This document shows positions 34,688 through 44,133 of a stretch of DNA of 53,261 nt, one piece after another. The position numbers and the translations under genes are program-made. The stretch spans positions 1-53,261 of the forward strand of contig JABDMU010000055.1 of the NCBI GenBank assembly GCA_013001285.1, in the 5' to 3' direction. The stretch is from Flavobacteriaceae bacterium. GTDB lineage: Bacteria > Bacteroidota > Bacteroidia > Flavobacteriales > Flavobacteriaceae. Position 1 is the first letter of the stretch; each line of letters begins with the position of its first letter. A model generated the notes under the pieces. That model was not told the origin of the DNA and ran no database searches. It was given only the letters and a program-made list of their open reading frames with translations.

Positions 34688-35725
34688 ATGATTCCTGAAC
34701 AAGAACAACTTTCAGAAGACGAAAACGAGGATCTCTACGAACATTATGCTTTCACTGCAGAGAAAGGACAGCAACCACTGCGGATTGATAAATACCTTAT
34801 GAATTTTATTGAAAACGCTACACGAAATAAAATTCAGGCGGCGGCCAAAGAAGGGAGTATTTTTGTAAATGGAACTCCTGTCAAATCGAATTATAAGGTG
34901 AAGCCTTTTGATGAGATTCGCGTTCTTTTAGCGCATCCACCTTATGAGTATTTACTTGTTCCCGAAGATATTCCTATTGATATTGTATATGAAGATGATT
35001 ACTTATTGGTTGTGAATAAGCAAGCAGGAATGGTGGTGCATCCTGGCCACGGCAATTATTCAGGAACGCTCATAAATGCACTAACGTTTCATTTCGAAAA
35101 CCTCCCTAAAAACTCGAACGAACGACCAGGTTTGGTGCATCGGATTGATAAGGATACTAGCGGGCTTCTCGTGGTTGCCAAAACCGAACAGGCCATGACC
35201 CATTTAGCACAGCAGTTTTTTGATAAGAGTAGTGAACGTGAATATGTTGCCTTGGTTTGGGGAAATGTTGAAGCTGATGAAGGTCGAATAGAGGGTCATA
35301 TTGGTCGGCATCCAAAGAACAGATTACAAAATACTGTTTTTGAAGGTGATGATATCGAAAAAGGCAAACCGGCCGTTACACATTATAAGGTCATAGAACG
35401 CTTGGGTTATGTCACTCTGGTATCCTGCAAATTGGAAACTGGCAGAACGCACCAAATTCGAGTGCATATGAAACATATAGGTCATACCTTGTTCAATGAT
35501 GAACGGTATGGCGGTGAGAAAATATTGAAGGGGACCACCTTTTCTAAATACAAACAATTTGTAGATAATTGTTTTAAAATACTTCCAAGGCAAGCTTTAC
35601 ATGCCAAAACTCTTGGATTTGTTCATCCGGTAACTCAAAAGAAAATGTCGTTTAGCACAGAGATCCCAGACGATATGCAACAATGCATAGAAAAATGGCG
35701 TGCCTATGCAAAACATGCTGATTAA
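34688..35725 (+). CDS. rluD: RluD-family pseudouridine synthase
   Basis: 345 residues. N-terminal S4 domain (~30-80, PLRIDKYLMNF...KIQAAAKEGSIFVNG), then the synthase domain with YEDDYLLVVNKQAGMVVHPG and catalytic-Asp motif HRIDKDTSGL (D154), and GRTHQIRVHMKHIGHTLFND. It converts specific uridines in 23S rRNA to pseudouridine. The family also has RluC/RluA-type members, so target sites are not certain. Same transcript as the PASTA protein. Confidence 0.93.
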   Translation: MIPEQEQLSEDENEDLYEHYAFTAEKGQQPLRIDKYLMNFIENATRNKIQAAAKEGSIFVNGTPVKSNYKVKPFDEIRVLLAHPPYEYLLVPEDIPIDIVYEDDYLLVVNKQAGMVVHPGHGNYSGTLINALTFHFENLPKNSNERPGLVHRIDKDTSGLLVVAKTEQAMTHLAQQFFDKSSEREYVALVWGNVEADEGRIEGHIGRHPKNRLQNTVFEGDDIEKGKPAVTHYKVIERLGYVTLVSCKLETGRTHQIRVHMKHIGHTLFNDERYGGEKILKGTTFSKYKQFVDNCFKILPRQALHAKTLGFVHPVTQKKMSFSTEIPDDMQQCIEKWRAYAKHAD

Positions 35726-35822
35726 ATATCAAGCGAATTTATCATCATATTAATATTTTCGATTTCTATAATATTTTGTTTTAGGTTTAGTTCGTAACTT
35801 TGAAAAAAATGAAAAAACGACT

Positions 35823-36581
35823 ATGAAACTCGTCATATCTCCCGCGAAATCTCTTGATTTTGAAAGTAAATTACCTAAGATTCAATCTACGGAATCTTGC
35901 TTTTTAAAAGAAGCTGAGCGTCTCAATAAATTGCTTAAAAAGAAATCGGCGAGAAGTTTGTCTCGACTTATGAGCATTTCTCCCAACTTAGGCGAATTGA
36001 ATTATGAACGGAATCAAAATTGGGAACTCCCATTCACAGAAGATAAGGCACGACCTGCGATCTATGCGTTTAATGGCGATGTCTATCGCGGCTTAGATGC
36101 CTATAATTTACCAAAGGAAAAATTAGAGAAGTTAAATAGCACAGTACGTATTTTATCTGGTCTTTATGGGGTTTTAAAACCAACAGATCTGATCATGCCA
36201 TACCGATTGGAAATGGGTACGAAATTACCTGTAGGAAAAAATAAAAATCTATATGCTTTCTGGAAAAAGAAAGTGACTCAAGCTTTAAATGAGGAATTAG
36301 AAGACGACGAACTGTTTTTGAATTTGGCTAGTAACGAATATTTTAAGGCCATCGATAAAAAAGCGCTTAAAGTTCCTGTGATCTCTATCGATTTTAAAGA
36401 ATTCAAGGAAGGTAAATACGTCATGGTTGGCTTTTTTGCAAAATTTGCACGAGGATTAATGACCAAATATATAATTGAGAACGATGCTGAAACCATCGAC
36501 GATATAAAGGGCTTTAATTATGAAGGCTATGGTTTTAATGAACCGCTTTCTACAGAAACTAATTTAGTTTTCACGAGATAA
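35823..36581 (+). CDS. yaaA: peroxide stress protein YaaA
   Basis: 252 residues, full-length DUF328/YaaA: VISPAKSLDFESKLP at the start, then RPAIYAFNGDVYRGLDA, LSGLYGVLKPTDLIMPYRLEMGTKLP and FFAKFARGLMTKYI. In E. coli YaaA limits intracellular iron damage during H2O2 stress; its biochemical mechanism is DNA-binding-like. Its TAA overlaps the first base of the terminator stem. Confidence 0.95.
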   Translation: MKLVISPAKSLDFESKLPKIQSTESCFLKEAERLNKLLKKKSARSLSRLMSISPNLGELNYERNQNWELPFTEDKARPAIYAFNGDVYRGLDAYNLPKEKLEKLNSTVRILSGLYGVLKPTDLIMPYRLEMGTKLPVGKNKNLYAFWKKKVTQALNEELEDDELFLNLASNEYFKAIDKKALKVPVISIDFKEFKEGKYVMVGFFAKFARGLMTKYIIENDAETIDDIKGFNYEGYGFNEPLSTETNLVFTR

Positions 36582-36608
36582 AAAAAGCGAGGATAACCTC
36601 GCTTTTTT
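36581..36608. terminator. bidirectional terminator between yaaA and THX
   Basis: Perfect 12-bp stem AAAAAAGCGAGG (36581-36592) / CCTCGCTTTTTT (36597-36608), loop ATAA. It begins in the yaaA stop codon and abuts the THX stop codon, so both convergent genes share it. Confidence 0.92.
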
Positions 36609-36944
36609 TTATTCTTCTTTTTTATCTTTTGGTTTTGCTTCAGCTTTTGCCTCAGCTTTTTCTTCGGCTTTTGGTTTTGCTTTAGCTTCGGCTTTCGGTT
36701 TTGCCTTAGCTTCGGCTTTTGGTTTTGCCTTAGCTTCAACTTTTGGTTTTGCCTTAGCTTCAGCTTTTGGTTTTGCTTTGGCCTCAGCTTTTGGTTTAGC
36801 AGCAGCTTTTGCCTTAGGTTTTGCGGTTGTTTTTTTCTTAGGCTTCGTGACTACAACAGCTTTCGCTTTTTTTCGTCGTCTACGTACGCCAAATGTTCCC
36901 AGTGAAATCTTTCCGCGTTTCGATTTTCTATCACCTTTTCCCAT
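36609..36944 (-). CDS. ribosomal protein THX-like, with long Lys/Ala/Pro repeat tail
   Basis: 111 residues. The first ~26 ([20 protein letters not shown] then RRRRKK) match the small 30S protein bTHX (Thermus Thx, MGKGD-K-RGK-G-YG). The rest is low-complexity: an [16 protein letters not shown]-type tail with Lys, Ala, Pro and Glu only, made by tandem 24-bp DNA repeats encoding KAEAKAKP, ending in an acidic patch (KDKKEE). Known bTHX is ~25-35 residues, so the tail is an extension of about 80. It may bind rRNA or other nucleic acid like a histone H1 tail. Ribosome incorporation is inferred from the N-terminus only. Confidence 0.8.
   Translation of the reverse strand: MGKGDRKSKRGKISLGTFGVRRRRKKAKAVVVTKPKKKTTAKPKAKAAAKPKAEAKAKPKAEAKAKPKVEAKAKPKAEAKAKPKAEAKAKPKAEEKAEAKAEAKPKDKKEE
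36673..36792 (-). repeat. 24-bp tandem repeats within the THX tail
   Basis: Five near-identical 24-bp units start at 36673, 36697, 36721, 36745 and 36769 (plus-strand phase GGTTTTGC..., each coding KAEAKAKP on the minus strand), differing at a few positions such as GCTTTAG/GCCTTAG and CTTTC/CTTTT. One unit carries Glu to Val (GAA to GTT) change. Flanking diverged copies extend to ~36631 and ~36814. Repeats are in frame, so copy-number change keeps the reading frame. Confidence 0.9.
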
Positions 36945-37006
36945 ATGGAATTATTTTAGTCGTTAGCTTTTAAAAGTACTATTTTTAACCTTCAATTCAA
37001 AATCAA

Positions 37007-37660
37007 GTGTTTTTACATCAACATCCATATCAACCATTTATTCAAAAGGATACCACTAAGCTTATTGTTGGAACCCTTCCACCACCCAGGTTTTCGGTGG
37101 GTCAACTTCTTGAGCGAGATGTAGATTTCTGTTATGGAAGTTGTCATAATTCGCTGTGGAGATATATTGATAAGATCCATGGACTTAATTTAACATATGA
37201 TAATTCAACTGAAGCTATTGAAGAGCGCAAACAATTTTTGATTAAAAATAAAATTGGAATTTGTGATATTGTTGAACGTGCTGAACGCGATAAGATCGAT
37301 GCTTCCGATCTTGGAATGAAAAACATTTTGCTAAGAGATTTAATTGGTTATTTAAGGCAATTTCCTAATGTAAACACCCTCTTGTTCATTGGAGGACGGA
37401 GTAAAAATGGACCTGAATATTTTTTTAGAAAACAGCTCAAACAGTATGACATTAGCCTAAAAGTAATTGATGATACAATGCCAAGAATTCATGAATTTGC
37501 AGTGGACAAAAGACCGGTAAAAACAGTTTCATTGATCTCGTCTTCTGGGGCAGCTAATTTAAGTATAGGGAGCAATCAAGAATACAAACGTATAAAAGCA
37601 AAAGACAAGGCATTCACAACCTTCGATTTTCGAGTTCTGCAGTACAGACAATTTCTATAA
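37007..37660 (+). CDS. uracil-DNA glycosylase-fold protein
   Basis: 217 residues. Opens KLIVGTLPPPRFSVGQLL followed by VDFCYGSCHNSLWRYI, a pattern of the UDG superfamily motif 1 (G-T-x-P-P...) and the Y/F of motif 1b. Further on LLFIGGRSKNGPEYF and SLISSSGAANLSIG resemble motif 3 (SPS/SSGA). Family 4/5 Fe-S cysteines are not evident. GTG start at 37007, no ATG nearby and a natural family-like N-terminus (HQHPYQPFI). Possible DNA repair enzyme; substrate specificity unknown. Confidence 0.72.
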   Translation: MFLHQHPYQPFIQKDTTKLIVGTLPPPRFSVGQLLERDVDFCYGSCHNSLWRYIDKIHGLNLTYDNSTEAIEERKQFLIKNKIGICDIVERAERDKIDASDLGMKNILLRDLIGYLRQFPNVNTLLFIGGRSKNGPEYFFRKQLKQYDISLKVIDDTMPRIHEFAVDKRPVKTVSLISSSGAANLSIGSNQEYKRIKAKDKAFTTFDFRVLQYRQFL

Positions 37661-37723
37661 GTTATTTGTTAGGTCAACAGACATCCATTTAATTAAATCA
37701 ATGACACTTCTCTAAAATAGATG

Positions 37724-37731
37724 TACCTTTG
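37724..37731 (+). promoter_or_regulatory. putative -7 box for the DEAD-box helicase gene
   Basis: TACCTTTG (TAnnTTTG) 54 bp upstream of the ATG, giving a ~48-nt leader, longer than most here, as is common for cold-regulated helicase genes. No TTTG -33 seen. Confidence 0.45.
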
Positions 37732-37785
37732 TGCTTTATTCTGAAATGGCTTTCATTTAAATTGTCATTTTATTAAACAATTTAT

Positions 37786-39102
37786 ATGTCATTCGATTCA
37801 CTAGGCTTGACTGAAGCCTTGTTGAAAGCTATTCAAAAAAAAGGATACACTCAACCATCACCAATTCAATTAAAAGCCATTCCTCGCATTTTAGAAGGAA
37901 AAGATGTGTTAGCATCTGCACAAACGGGTACTGGAAAAACAGCTGGTTTTACCTTACCAATGTTGCAATTATTAGCGGAAGGCCATCAATTAAGACAACG
38001 ACCGGTACGTGCTTTGGTTTTAACACCAACACGTGAACTGGCAGCTCAGGTATTTGCTAATGTCAAGGAGTATGGTGAGTATCTTGATTTAAGATCGGCT
38101 GTGATTTTTGGAGGTGTTAATCAAAAACCTCAAGTGAATCAATTAAGAAGAGGTGTAGATATTTTAGTGGCTACTCCTGGTCGTTTGCTTGACCTTCATA
38201 ACCAAGGTGTTTTATCACTAGCGAAAATTGAAATCTTAGTCCTTGATGAAGCAGATCGTATGCTGGACATGGGTTTTTTAAGAGATATCCAGCGTATCAT
38301 GAGTGTCATGCCAGAACGAAGACAAAATTTGATGTTCTCAGCTACCTTTTCAAAGGAGATCAAAAAATTGGCGCAAAGCATTTTAAGGTATCCTGTTTTA
38401 GTGGAAGCAACACCAGAGAATTCGACTGTTGATGCCATTAAGCAAAAAGTATATCGCGTTGCCAAGGGATTAAAAACTGCCCTTATCATAAAACTAATCC
38501 TAGATGGCGATTGGACTCAGGTTCTTGTGTTTACGCGAACCAAACATGGGGCTAATAAGCTGTGCAAAAAAATGATCAATGCTGGCATCTCAGCTTCGGC
38601 CATTCATGGCAATAAAAGCCAAGGTGCAAGAACAAAAGCTTTAGCAGGTTTTAAAAAAGGAAGCATCAGTGTTTTGGTAGCAACAGATATTGCTGCCCGC
38701 GGACTTGATATTCCTCTACTTCCTCATGTGGTTAATTTTGAATTACCAAATATTTCCGAAGACTATGTGCATCGTATTGGTCGAACAGGAAGGGCAGGAG
38801 CAAGTGGCGAAGCAATATCCTTGGTGAGTGCTGATGAAACCACCTATTTAAGAGATATTGAAAAATTAGTCGGTTTTAAAATCCCAATGGAAATCATTGA
38901 AGGATTTGAACCAGATCCAAATGCTTCAACAGCACCAATAAAACAGGGTCAAAAAAGCAACCGATCTAGACAAGGTAACCGATCAAATTCAGGCTCTTCT
39001 AGAAATCAAAAAAGTGGTAATAATTCAGAAGGTCAGAAAAGGTCGAACAGAAGACGTCCTAAAAGAAATAAAAACCGACGATCTTCAGATCGCCGTAATT
39101 AA
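37786..39102 (+). CDS. rhlE: DEAD-box RNA helicase, RhlE type
   Basis: 438 residues. Q-motif [26 protein letters not shown], Walker [22 protein letters not shown] ([12 protein letters not shown]), SAT (FSATFS), [12 protein letters not shown] and [10 protein letters not shown]. The C-terminal ~60 residues are a basic, Ser/Asn/Arg-rich tail ([17 protein letters not shown]...), an RNA-binding extension. It unwinds short RNA duplexes, in ribosome assembly or cold adaptation. The next gene starts 7 bp after the stop. Confidence 0.93.
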   Translation: MSFDSLGLTEALLKAIQKKGYTQPSPIQLKAIPRILEGKDVLASAQTGTGKTAGFTLPMLQLLAEGHQLRQRPVRALVLTPTRELAAQVFANVKEYGEYLDLRSAVIFGGVNQKPQVNQLRRGVDILVATPGRLLDLHNQGVLSLAKIEILVLDEADRMLDMGFLRDIQRIMSVMPERRQNLMFSATFSKEIKKLAQSILRYPVLVEATPENSTVDAIKQKVYRVAKGLKTALIIKLILDGDWTQVLVFTRTKHGANKLCKKMINAGISASAIHGNKSQGARTKALAGFKKGSISVLVATDIAARGLDIPLLPHVVNFELPNISEDYVHRIGRTGRAGASGEAISLVSADETTYLRDIEKLVGFKIPMEIIEGFEPDPNASTAPIKQGQKSNRSRQGNRSNSGSSRNQKSGNNSEGQKRSNRRRPKRNKNRRSSDRRN

Positions 39103-39109
39103 TTTCAAA

Positions 39110-39337
39110 ATGACTTCACAACCCAACAATCCTTTACACGGTGTAAAATTGGAGCAGATTTTAAATGAATTAGTCGCGCACTATGGTTGGGAATATCTCG
39201 GTCATATGATCAAGATCAAATGTTTTAATAATGACCCTTCAATCAAATCAAGTCTTAAATTTTTAAGACGCACGCCTTGGGCAAGAAATAAAGTTGAGCA
39301 GATGTACTTAAATATGCTTAAAAATCGCAAATCTTAA
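39110..39337 (+). CDS. VF530/DUF2132 small DNA-binding-like protein
   Basis: 75 residues starting [11 protein letters not shown] at the first good ATG; a longer GTG-opened frame would overlap the helicase in another frame and adds unrelated residues. VF530 pattern: [49 protein letters not shown]. The family has a SAP-like helical fold and is presumed nucleic-acid binding. Likely cotranscribed with the helicase 7 bp upstream. It ends 1 bp before trmL, convergent. Confidence 0.92.
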   Translation: MTSQPNNPLHGVKLEQILNELVAHYGWEYLGHMIKIKCFNNDPSIKSSLKFLRRTPWARNKVEQMYLNMLKNRKS

Positions 39338-39338
39338 T

Positions 39339-39791
39339 TTAGCGCAGTGCTTTAAGGCCTTCATAGATCACCACACTCACAGCATTTGCCAAATTTAGAC
39401 TTCTAACATTTTCATTGTATAATGGTATTTTATAAACAGCTTGAGCATGCTTCTCAAGTAATGATTTTGGTAGGCCAACAGATTCTTTTCCGAATACTAA
39501 ATAAAGATCTTCTTCAAAAGGAATATCCCAATGCGTGTTAGACCCATGACTTGACAGATACACCATTTGTTTATTGATATTCAGTGCTAAAAAATCATCA
39601 ATATCATCGTAAATGGAAACTTGTAAATGCTGCCAATAATCAAGCCCTGCACGCTTTAAACGCGTGTCATCGATCTCAAATCCGAATGGCTTCACCAAAT
39701 GTAAATGGCAGCCTGTCGCCAAAGCAAGCCTTCCAATATTACCTGTATTATTTGGTATTTCAGGTTCGATCAAGACTATATTAAAAGCCAT
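39339..39791 (-). CDS. trmL: tRNA (cytidine/uridine-2'-O-)-methyltransferase TrmL
   Basis: 150 residues, SPOUT fold. N-terminal IVLIEPEIPNNTGNIGRLALATGCHLHLV, then YLVFGKESVGLP and IPLYNENVRSLNLANAVSVVIYE, the SPOUT knot motifs. It 2'-O-methylates the wobble base of tRNA-Leu. Its ATG overlaps the trpA stop by one base (TAATG), making it the last gene of the trp operon. Confidence 0.94.
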   Translation of the reverse strand: MAFNIVLIEPEIPNNTGNIGRLALATGCHLHLVKPFGFEIDDTRLKRAGLDYWQHLQVSIYDDIDDFLALNINKQMVYLSSHGSNTHWDIPFEEDLYLVFGKESVGLPKSLLEKHAQAVYKIPLYNENVRSLNLANAVSVVIYEGLKALR

Positions 39792-40558
39792 TAGCCCAAA
39801 ATTGATTTTACAAATTCAGAGATCTTTGAAACTCCATTTTTTGAGAGATGTTTAATGAATGCACTGCCGATGATCGCACCTTTGGCATGTGTTGTAGCCT
39901 GTGTAAATGTAGTATGATCGCTGATGCCAAAGCCAACTATTTGAGGATTCCTGAGATTCATATTTTGAATACGTCGGAAATAGTTGGTTTGTTCGTCACC
40001 AAATCCAGATTGACTGCCAGTTACACTAGCTGAACTCACCATATAAATAAACCCTTCAGAAATAGAATCGATATATCGTATTCGATCTTCACTGGTTTGA
40101 GGTGTAATTAAAAATATGTTTATCAATCCATGTGCCTCAAAAATAGACTTGTAATTCTCGTAATAAACGTCGACTGGAAGATCTGGAATGATCAGTCCGT
40201 CAATACCAATTTCCTGACATTTTTTACAAAATGCCTCTACCCCAAATTGTAGGATGGGATTGAAATATCCCATGAGAATTAAGGGGATCGAAACGGAGTC
40301 TCTAATGTCATTAAGTTGTTCAAAAAGTAGGGTAGTGGTCATACCATTTTTCAAAGCTTGAGTTGAGCTTGCCTGTATCGTGGGTCCATCGGCCAAAGGA
40401 TCACTAAATGGTAGCCCGATCTCGATCATATCTATACCATTTTGTTCTAATGCTTCCAGAATGGAGACCGTATCATTAATAATAGGATAACCTGCAGTAA
40501 AATAAATAGAAAGAATTTTCTGCTCTTCTTTAAGTTTTTGTTTGATTCTATTTTCCAT
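39791..40558 (-). CDS. trpA: tryptophan synthase alpha chain
   Basis: 255 residues. TIM barrel with catalytic residues E46 and D57 in MIEIGLPFSDPLADGP; GFIYMVSSASVTGSQ and IVGFGISDHTTF phosphate/loop motifs. It cleaves indole-3-glycerol phosphate to indole and G3P and channels indole to TrpB. Last biosynthetic trp gene; overlaps trpB by 1 bp. Confidence 0.97.
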   Translation of the reverse strand: MENRIKQKLKEEQKILSIYFTAGYPIINDTVSILEALEQNGIDMIEIGLPFSDPLADGPTIQASSTQALKNGMTTTLLFEQLNDIRDSVSIPLILMGYFNPILQFGVEAFCKKCQEIGIDGLIIPDLPVDVYYENYKSIFEAHGLINIFLITPQTSEDRIRYIDSISEGFIYMVSSASVTGSQSGFGDEQTNYFRRIQNMNLRNPQIVGFGISDHTTFTQATTHAKGAIIGSAFIKHLSKNGVSKISEFVKSILG

Positions 40559-41742
40559 CAGGCCAAATTAAAATGATTGATATAGGTTTCGAGATCCTTA
40601 TCACCTCTTCCAGATAAGCTCAATACGATGAGGTCATCTGGCTTAAACGATTTATTTTTGAATACAGCAAGTGCATGAGCACTTTCAATTGCTGGAATTA
40701 TACCTTCTAATTGACAGAGTTCAAGGCCAGCCTTCATTGCTTGATCATCTGTAATCGATATAAATTCTGCGCGTCCCGATTTATATAAATGAGCATGCAT
40801 AGGGCCAACACCAGGATAATCAAGACCTGCAGATATAGAGTAAGGTTCAGTGATCTGACCGTCATTGGTTTGCATTAATAAGGTTTTACTGCCATGAATT
40901 ATACCTTCTTTGCCAAGAACTGAAGTTGCTGCACTCTCACCAGAATCTACGCCTAATCCGGCAGCTTCAACGGCAATGAGCTTCACATCAGTTGTATCTA
41001 AAAAATGATAGTAGGCGCCAGCTGCATTACTGCCACCACCAACACAGGCAATGATATAGTCGGGTTGAGATCTGCCAAGGTGATCTTTGAGTTGCCATTT
41101 GATTTCTTCGGAAACCACAGATTGAAATCGTGCCACCATATCAGGATATGGATGAGGTCCAACCACAGATCCAATAATGTAATGGGTGTCAACTGGATTG
41201 TTTATCCAATCTCTAATGGCTTCGTTCGTGGCGTCCTTCAAGGTTTTACTTCCTGAAGTTGCAGGTACCACCGTAGCGCCAAGCATTTTCATCCTAGCCA
41301 CATTTGGTGCTTGTCGTGCAATATCGATTTCCCCCATATAAACAATGCATTCCAATCCCATTAATGCACAGACGGTTGCAGTAGCCACACCATGCTGCCC
41401 AGCACCCGTTTCGGCAATGATTCTGTTTTTCCCAAGGCGCTTGGCCATAAGGATCTGACCAATAGTATTGTTGATCTTATGTGCACCTGTATGATTTAAA
41501 TCTTCTCGTTTTAAATAAATTTTGGTATTGTATTTTTTAGAAAGCCGCTTCGCAAAATACAAAGGTGAAGGTCGCCCAACATAATCTTTTAAAAGCTGAT
41601 CAAATTCTTTTTTAAATTCGGGCTCAGCCATAACTTTCAGATAGTTCTGTCGTAGTTCTTCTACATTTGGATAGAGCATTTCAGGGATGTATGCACCTCC
41701 AAATTCGCCATAATATCCTTTTTCATCTACGTTATATTTCAT
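40558..41742 (-). CDS. trpB: tryptophan synthase beta chain
   Basis: 394 residues, PLP lysine K89 in [15 protein letters not shown], phosphate-binding [27 protein letters not shown]. TrpB1-type, pairing with TrpA. Condenses indole and serine to tryptophan. Overlaps trpF by 4 bp and trpA by 1 bp. Confidence 0.98.
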   Translation of the reverse strand: MKYNVDEKGYYGEFGGAYIPEMLYPNVEELRQNYLKVMAEPEFKKEFDQLLKDYVGRPSPLYFAKRLSKKYNTKIYLKREDLNHTGAHKINNTIGQILMAKRLGKNRIIAETGAGQHGVATATVCALMGLECIVYMGEIDIARQAPNVARMKMLGATVVPATSGSKTLKDATNEAIRDWINNPVDTHYIIGSVVGPHPYPDMVARFQSVVSEEIKWQLKDHLGRSQPDYIIACVGGGSNAAGAYYHFLDTTDVKLIAVEAAGLGVDSGESAATSVLGKEGIIHGSKTLLMQTNDGQITEPYSISAGLDYPGVGPMHAHLYKSGRAEFISITDDQAMKAGLELCQLEGIIPAIESAHALAVFKNKSFKPDDLIVLSLSGRGDKDLETYINHFNLA

Positions 41743-42356
41743 AGTTGTGATTTGAAAACTTTAAGTTCATTTATATTTTTTAGCCCCGGTTCAAGCTCGA
41801 ATTTACTATTAACATCAATAGCATAACAATGTGCTGCAGCCTCACTTTTTAAAAAGGAGTGCAGATTATCTATTTGATCTAATCCAATACCACCACTTAA
41901 AAAGAAAGGTTTATTTGATGGGTAGGACTCCAATATTTTCCAATCGAATGCAATTCCATTTCCTCCTGGTAATTCCCCTTTAGTATCAAAAAGAAAATAG
42001 TCACAATCAGGTTCAAAGGCTTCCAATTGATTAAAATCGAAGGTATTTAAAATTGAAAACACCTTGATCACTTTAACACCTAGTTGTTGAACCCTAGAAC
42101 AAAATTCCGGACTTTCATGACCATGCAATTGAATGAATTCAAGAGCATAGTTGTTGATCCTCTGTTTTATTTCTTTCAATTCAGCATCTACAAATACACC
42201 AACCTTTGGTATTGAATTTGGAATTTTGAGATGATGATCCTTCGGTATATATCGAGAAGACCTTTCATAGAAAATAAACCCTAGCAGGTCAGGTTTTAAA
42301 GCGACAACCGCCTCAATATTATCCTGATATTTCATGCCGCATACCTTTAGTTTCAT
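41739..42356 (-). CDS. trpF: phosphoribosylanthranilate isomerase
   Basis: 205 residues, stand-alone TrpF barrel: [15 protein letters not shown] (catalytic Cys), [31 protein letters not shown] and [12 protein letters not shown]. Amadori rearrangement to CdRP. Overlaps trpC and trpB by 4 bp each. Confidence 0.97.
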   Translation of the reverse strand: MKLKVCGMKYQDNIEAVVALKPDLLGFIFYERSSRYIPKDHHLKIPNSIPKVGVFVDAELKEIKQRINNYALEFIQLHGHESPEFCSRVQQLGVKVIKVFSILNTFDFNQLEAFEPDCDYFLFDTKGELPGGNGIAFDWKILESYPSNKPFFLSGGIGLDQIDNLHSFLKSEAAAHCYAIDVNSKFELEPGLKNINELKVFKSQL

Positions 42357-43138
42357 CCTTCTAGATCGTTAATAAATTCGGCTGCATGCAACCCAGGGTT
42401 CTCTGTTTTCATAAAATTTTCACCAATCAAAAATCCTTTATAACCGAAAGGTTGTAATTCCTTGATAGCTTCGACTGAACTAATGCCGCTTTCTGAAATT
42501 TTGGTAAAATCGTCCGGAATGAGGGCACTTAACTGCTTACTCGTCGTTAAATTGACTTCAAAGGTTTTAAGATTTCTATTGTTAACCCCTAACATATCAA
42601 TACTTGAGATCAGAGATCTTTGCAGTTCCTTTTCGTTATGTACTTCAAGCAAGACCTCAAGTCCTAGAGATTTCGCTACTTGTGAAAACAGTTTAATTTC
42701 ATCGGTGGTCAAAATGGCTGCGATCAATAAAATGACATCGGCACCATAGGCTTTTGCTTCAAGGATCTGATAAGGATCAATAATAAATTCCTTTCGTAAT
42801 AATGGAAGATCACAACTTGCTCTGGCGATCAATAAGTCGTCTAAGGAACCACCAAAATATTTCGTATCGGTTAAAACCGACATGCCGCAAACGCGTGCAT
42901 TTTCATAACCTATAGCCACATCTTGAACATTGAGATCTTGATTAATAACCGATTTGGAAGGTGATCTGCGCTTATGTTCGGCGATAATACCTGATTTACT
43001 TTTTTCAAGATTTTTTTTCAATGACAAGGTGTTGCGTTCAAATAATGGTGACACTTCCAGATGTGAAACCGAAATCACTTTTTTTCGATATCCCACTTCT
43101 TTGAGCTTATCATTCACTATTTTATCCAGAATATCCAT
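42353..43138 (-). CDS. trpC: indole-3-glycerol phosphate synthase
   Basis: 261 residues, not fused to TrpF. GIIAEHKRRSPSKSVI (catalytic Lys region), PLLRKEFIIDPYQILEAKAYGADVILLI, LLEVHNEKEL, DMLGVNNRNLKTFEV and SESGISSVEAI. It closes CdRP to indoleglycerol phosphate. Overlaps trpD by 1 bp and trpF by 4 bp. Confidence 0.97.
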   Translation of the reverse strand: MDILDKIVNDKLKEVGYRKKVISVSHLEVSPLFERNTLSLKKNLEKSKSGIIAEHKRRSPSKSVINQDLNVQDVAIGYENARVCGMSVLTDTKYFGGSLDDLLIARASCDLPLLRKEFIIDPYQILEAKAYGADVILLIAAILTTDEIKLFSQVAKSLGLEVLLEVHNEKELQRSLISSIDMLGVNNRNLKTFEVNLTTSKQLSALIPDDFTKISESGISSVEAIKELQPFGYKGFLIGENFMKTENPGLHAAEFINDLEG

Positions 43139-44130
43139 TATTTGCTTAGTGCTTGTAGTTGTTCTAATACCTTAAATCCTTTACCACTTAAAAGTGTTTC
43201 TTTAGCGATCGCAAATCCTTGTTTATGATCAATTTGTTTTGTGGTTGCAATAGCCAGTCCGGCATTGGCAGCCACGACATTGTTTTGAGATTCGGTGCCA
43301 TTCCCCTTAATTACTTTTAAAAAAATATCTGCGGCTTCTTTTACAGTGTTTCCGCCAAAAATAGATTCAGCCGTTATTGTATTAATCCCTAGTTCTTCAG
43401 GTGCAAACAGAATTTCTGATCTGTTAGAAATGACCTTGGTCTTACCTGTAAGGGAAATTTCATCATAGCCATCAAGTGCGTGAACAATGGCATAGTTTTT
43501 TTCTGTATCCTGATATAAATAGCCGTAGAGTCGAAGTAATTCCAGATTGAACACGCCTACCATTTGGTTTTTTGGAAATGAAGGATTGACCATTGGACCA
43601 AGCATATTAAAAAATGTTTTTACGCCAAGTTCACGTCTTATTGGCGCTACATTTTTCATTGCTGGATGAAAAAGTGGTGCATGTAAAACACAAATTCCAG
43701 CCTTATCAATACAGTGCTTTAGATGGTCTTTATCATTGGAGAATTTAATACCAAGATGTTCCATGACATTCGATGATCCACATGCCGAAGAAACTCCATA
43801 ATTACCATGTTTGGCCACTTTAACCCCTGAAGCGGCAGTAATAAATGAGGATAAAGTAGAAATGTTAAAGGTGTCTTTTCCATCGCCACCAGTTCCACAA
43901 AGATCGATGGCGTTGAACTCATCGAGATCAACGGCTAAACACAATTCAAGGAGTGCATCTCGAAAACCTTTTAATTCTTCCAAGGTGATGCTTCTCATCA
44001 TAAATACAGTCAGAAATGAAGCAATCTGACTTTGATTATATTGATCATGACTAATATTCACAAGTACCTGCTTAGCTTCTTCGCTGGAGATGCTTTCATG
44101 ATTAATAAGTCTGTTTAAGATTTGTTTCAT
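43138..44130 (-). CDS. trpD: anthranilate phosphoribosyltransferase
   Basis: 330 residues. DLCGTGGDGKDTFNIST (PRPP loop), KHGNYGVSSACGSSNVMEHLGI and FHPAMKNVAPIRRELGVKTFFNMLGPM, all TrpD signatures. Stand-alone, not fused to TrpG. Starts 3 bp after trpG. Confidence 0.97.
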   Translation of the reverse strand: MKQILNRLINHESISSEEAKQVLVNISHDQYNQSQIASFLTVFMMRSITLEELKGFRDALLELCLAVDLDEFNAIDLCGTGGDGKDTFNISTLSSFITAASGVKVAKHGNYGVSSACGSSNVMEHLGIKFSNDKDHLKHCIDKAGICVLHAPLFHPAMKNVAPIRRELGVKTFFNMLGPMVNPSFPKNQMVGVFNLELLRLYGYLYQDTEKNYAIVHALDGYDEISLTGKTKVISNRSEILFAPEELGINTITAESIFGGNTVKEAADIFLKVIKGNGTESQNNVVAANAGLAIATTKQIDHKQGFAIAKETLLSGKGFKVLEQLQALSK

Positions 44131-44133
44131 TTC

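Noticed and set aside
36527-36739. Lys/Gln/Arg-rich reading frame in the THX repeat region
   Set aside because: It arises from the other frame of the tandem repeat and crosses the yaaA 3' end and the terminator.
36673-36792. Possible CRISPR array because of regular 24-bp units
   Set aside because: There are no unique spacers; the units are contiguous and in frame in a coding sequence.
39014-39109. GTG-opened extension of the VF530 protein overlapping the helicase gene
   Set aside because: The extra 32 residues are a shadow of the helicase tail in another frame; the family N-terminus starts at the ATG at 39110.
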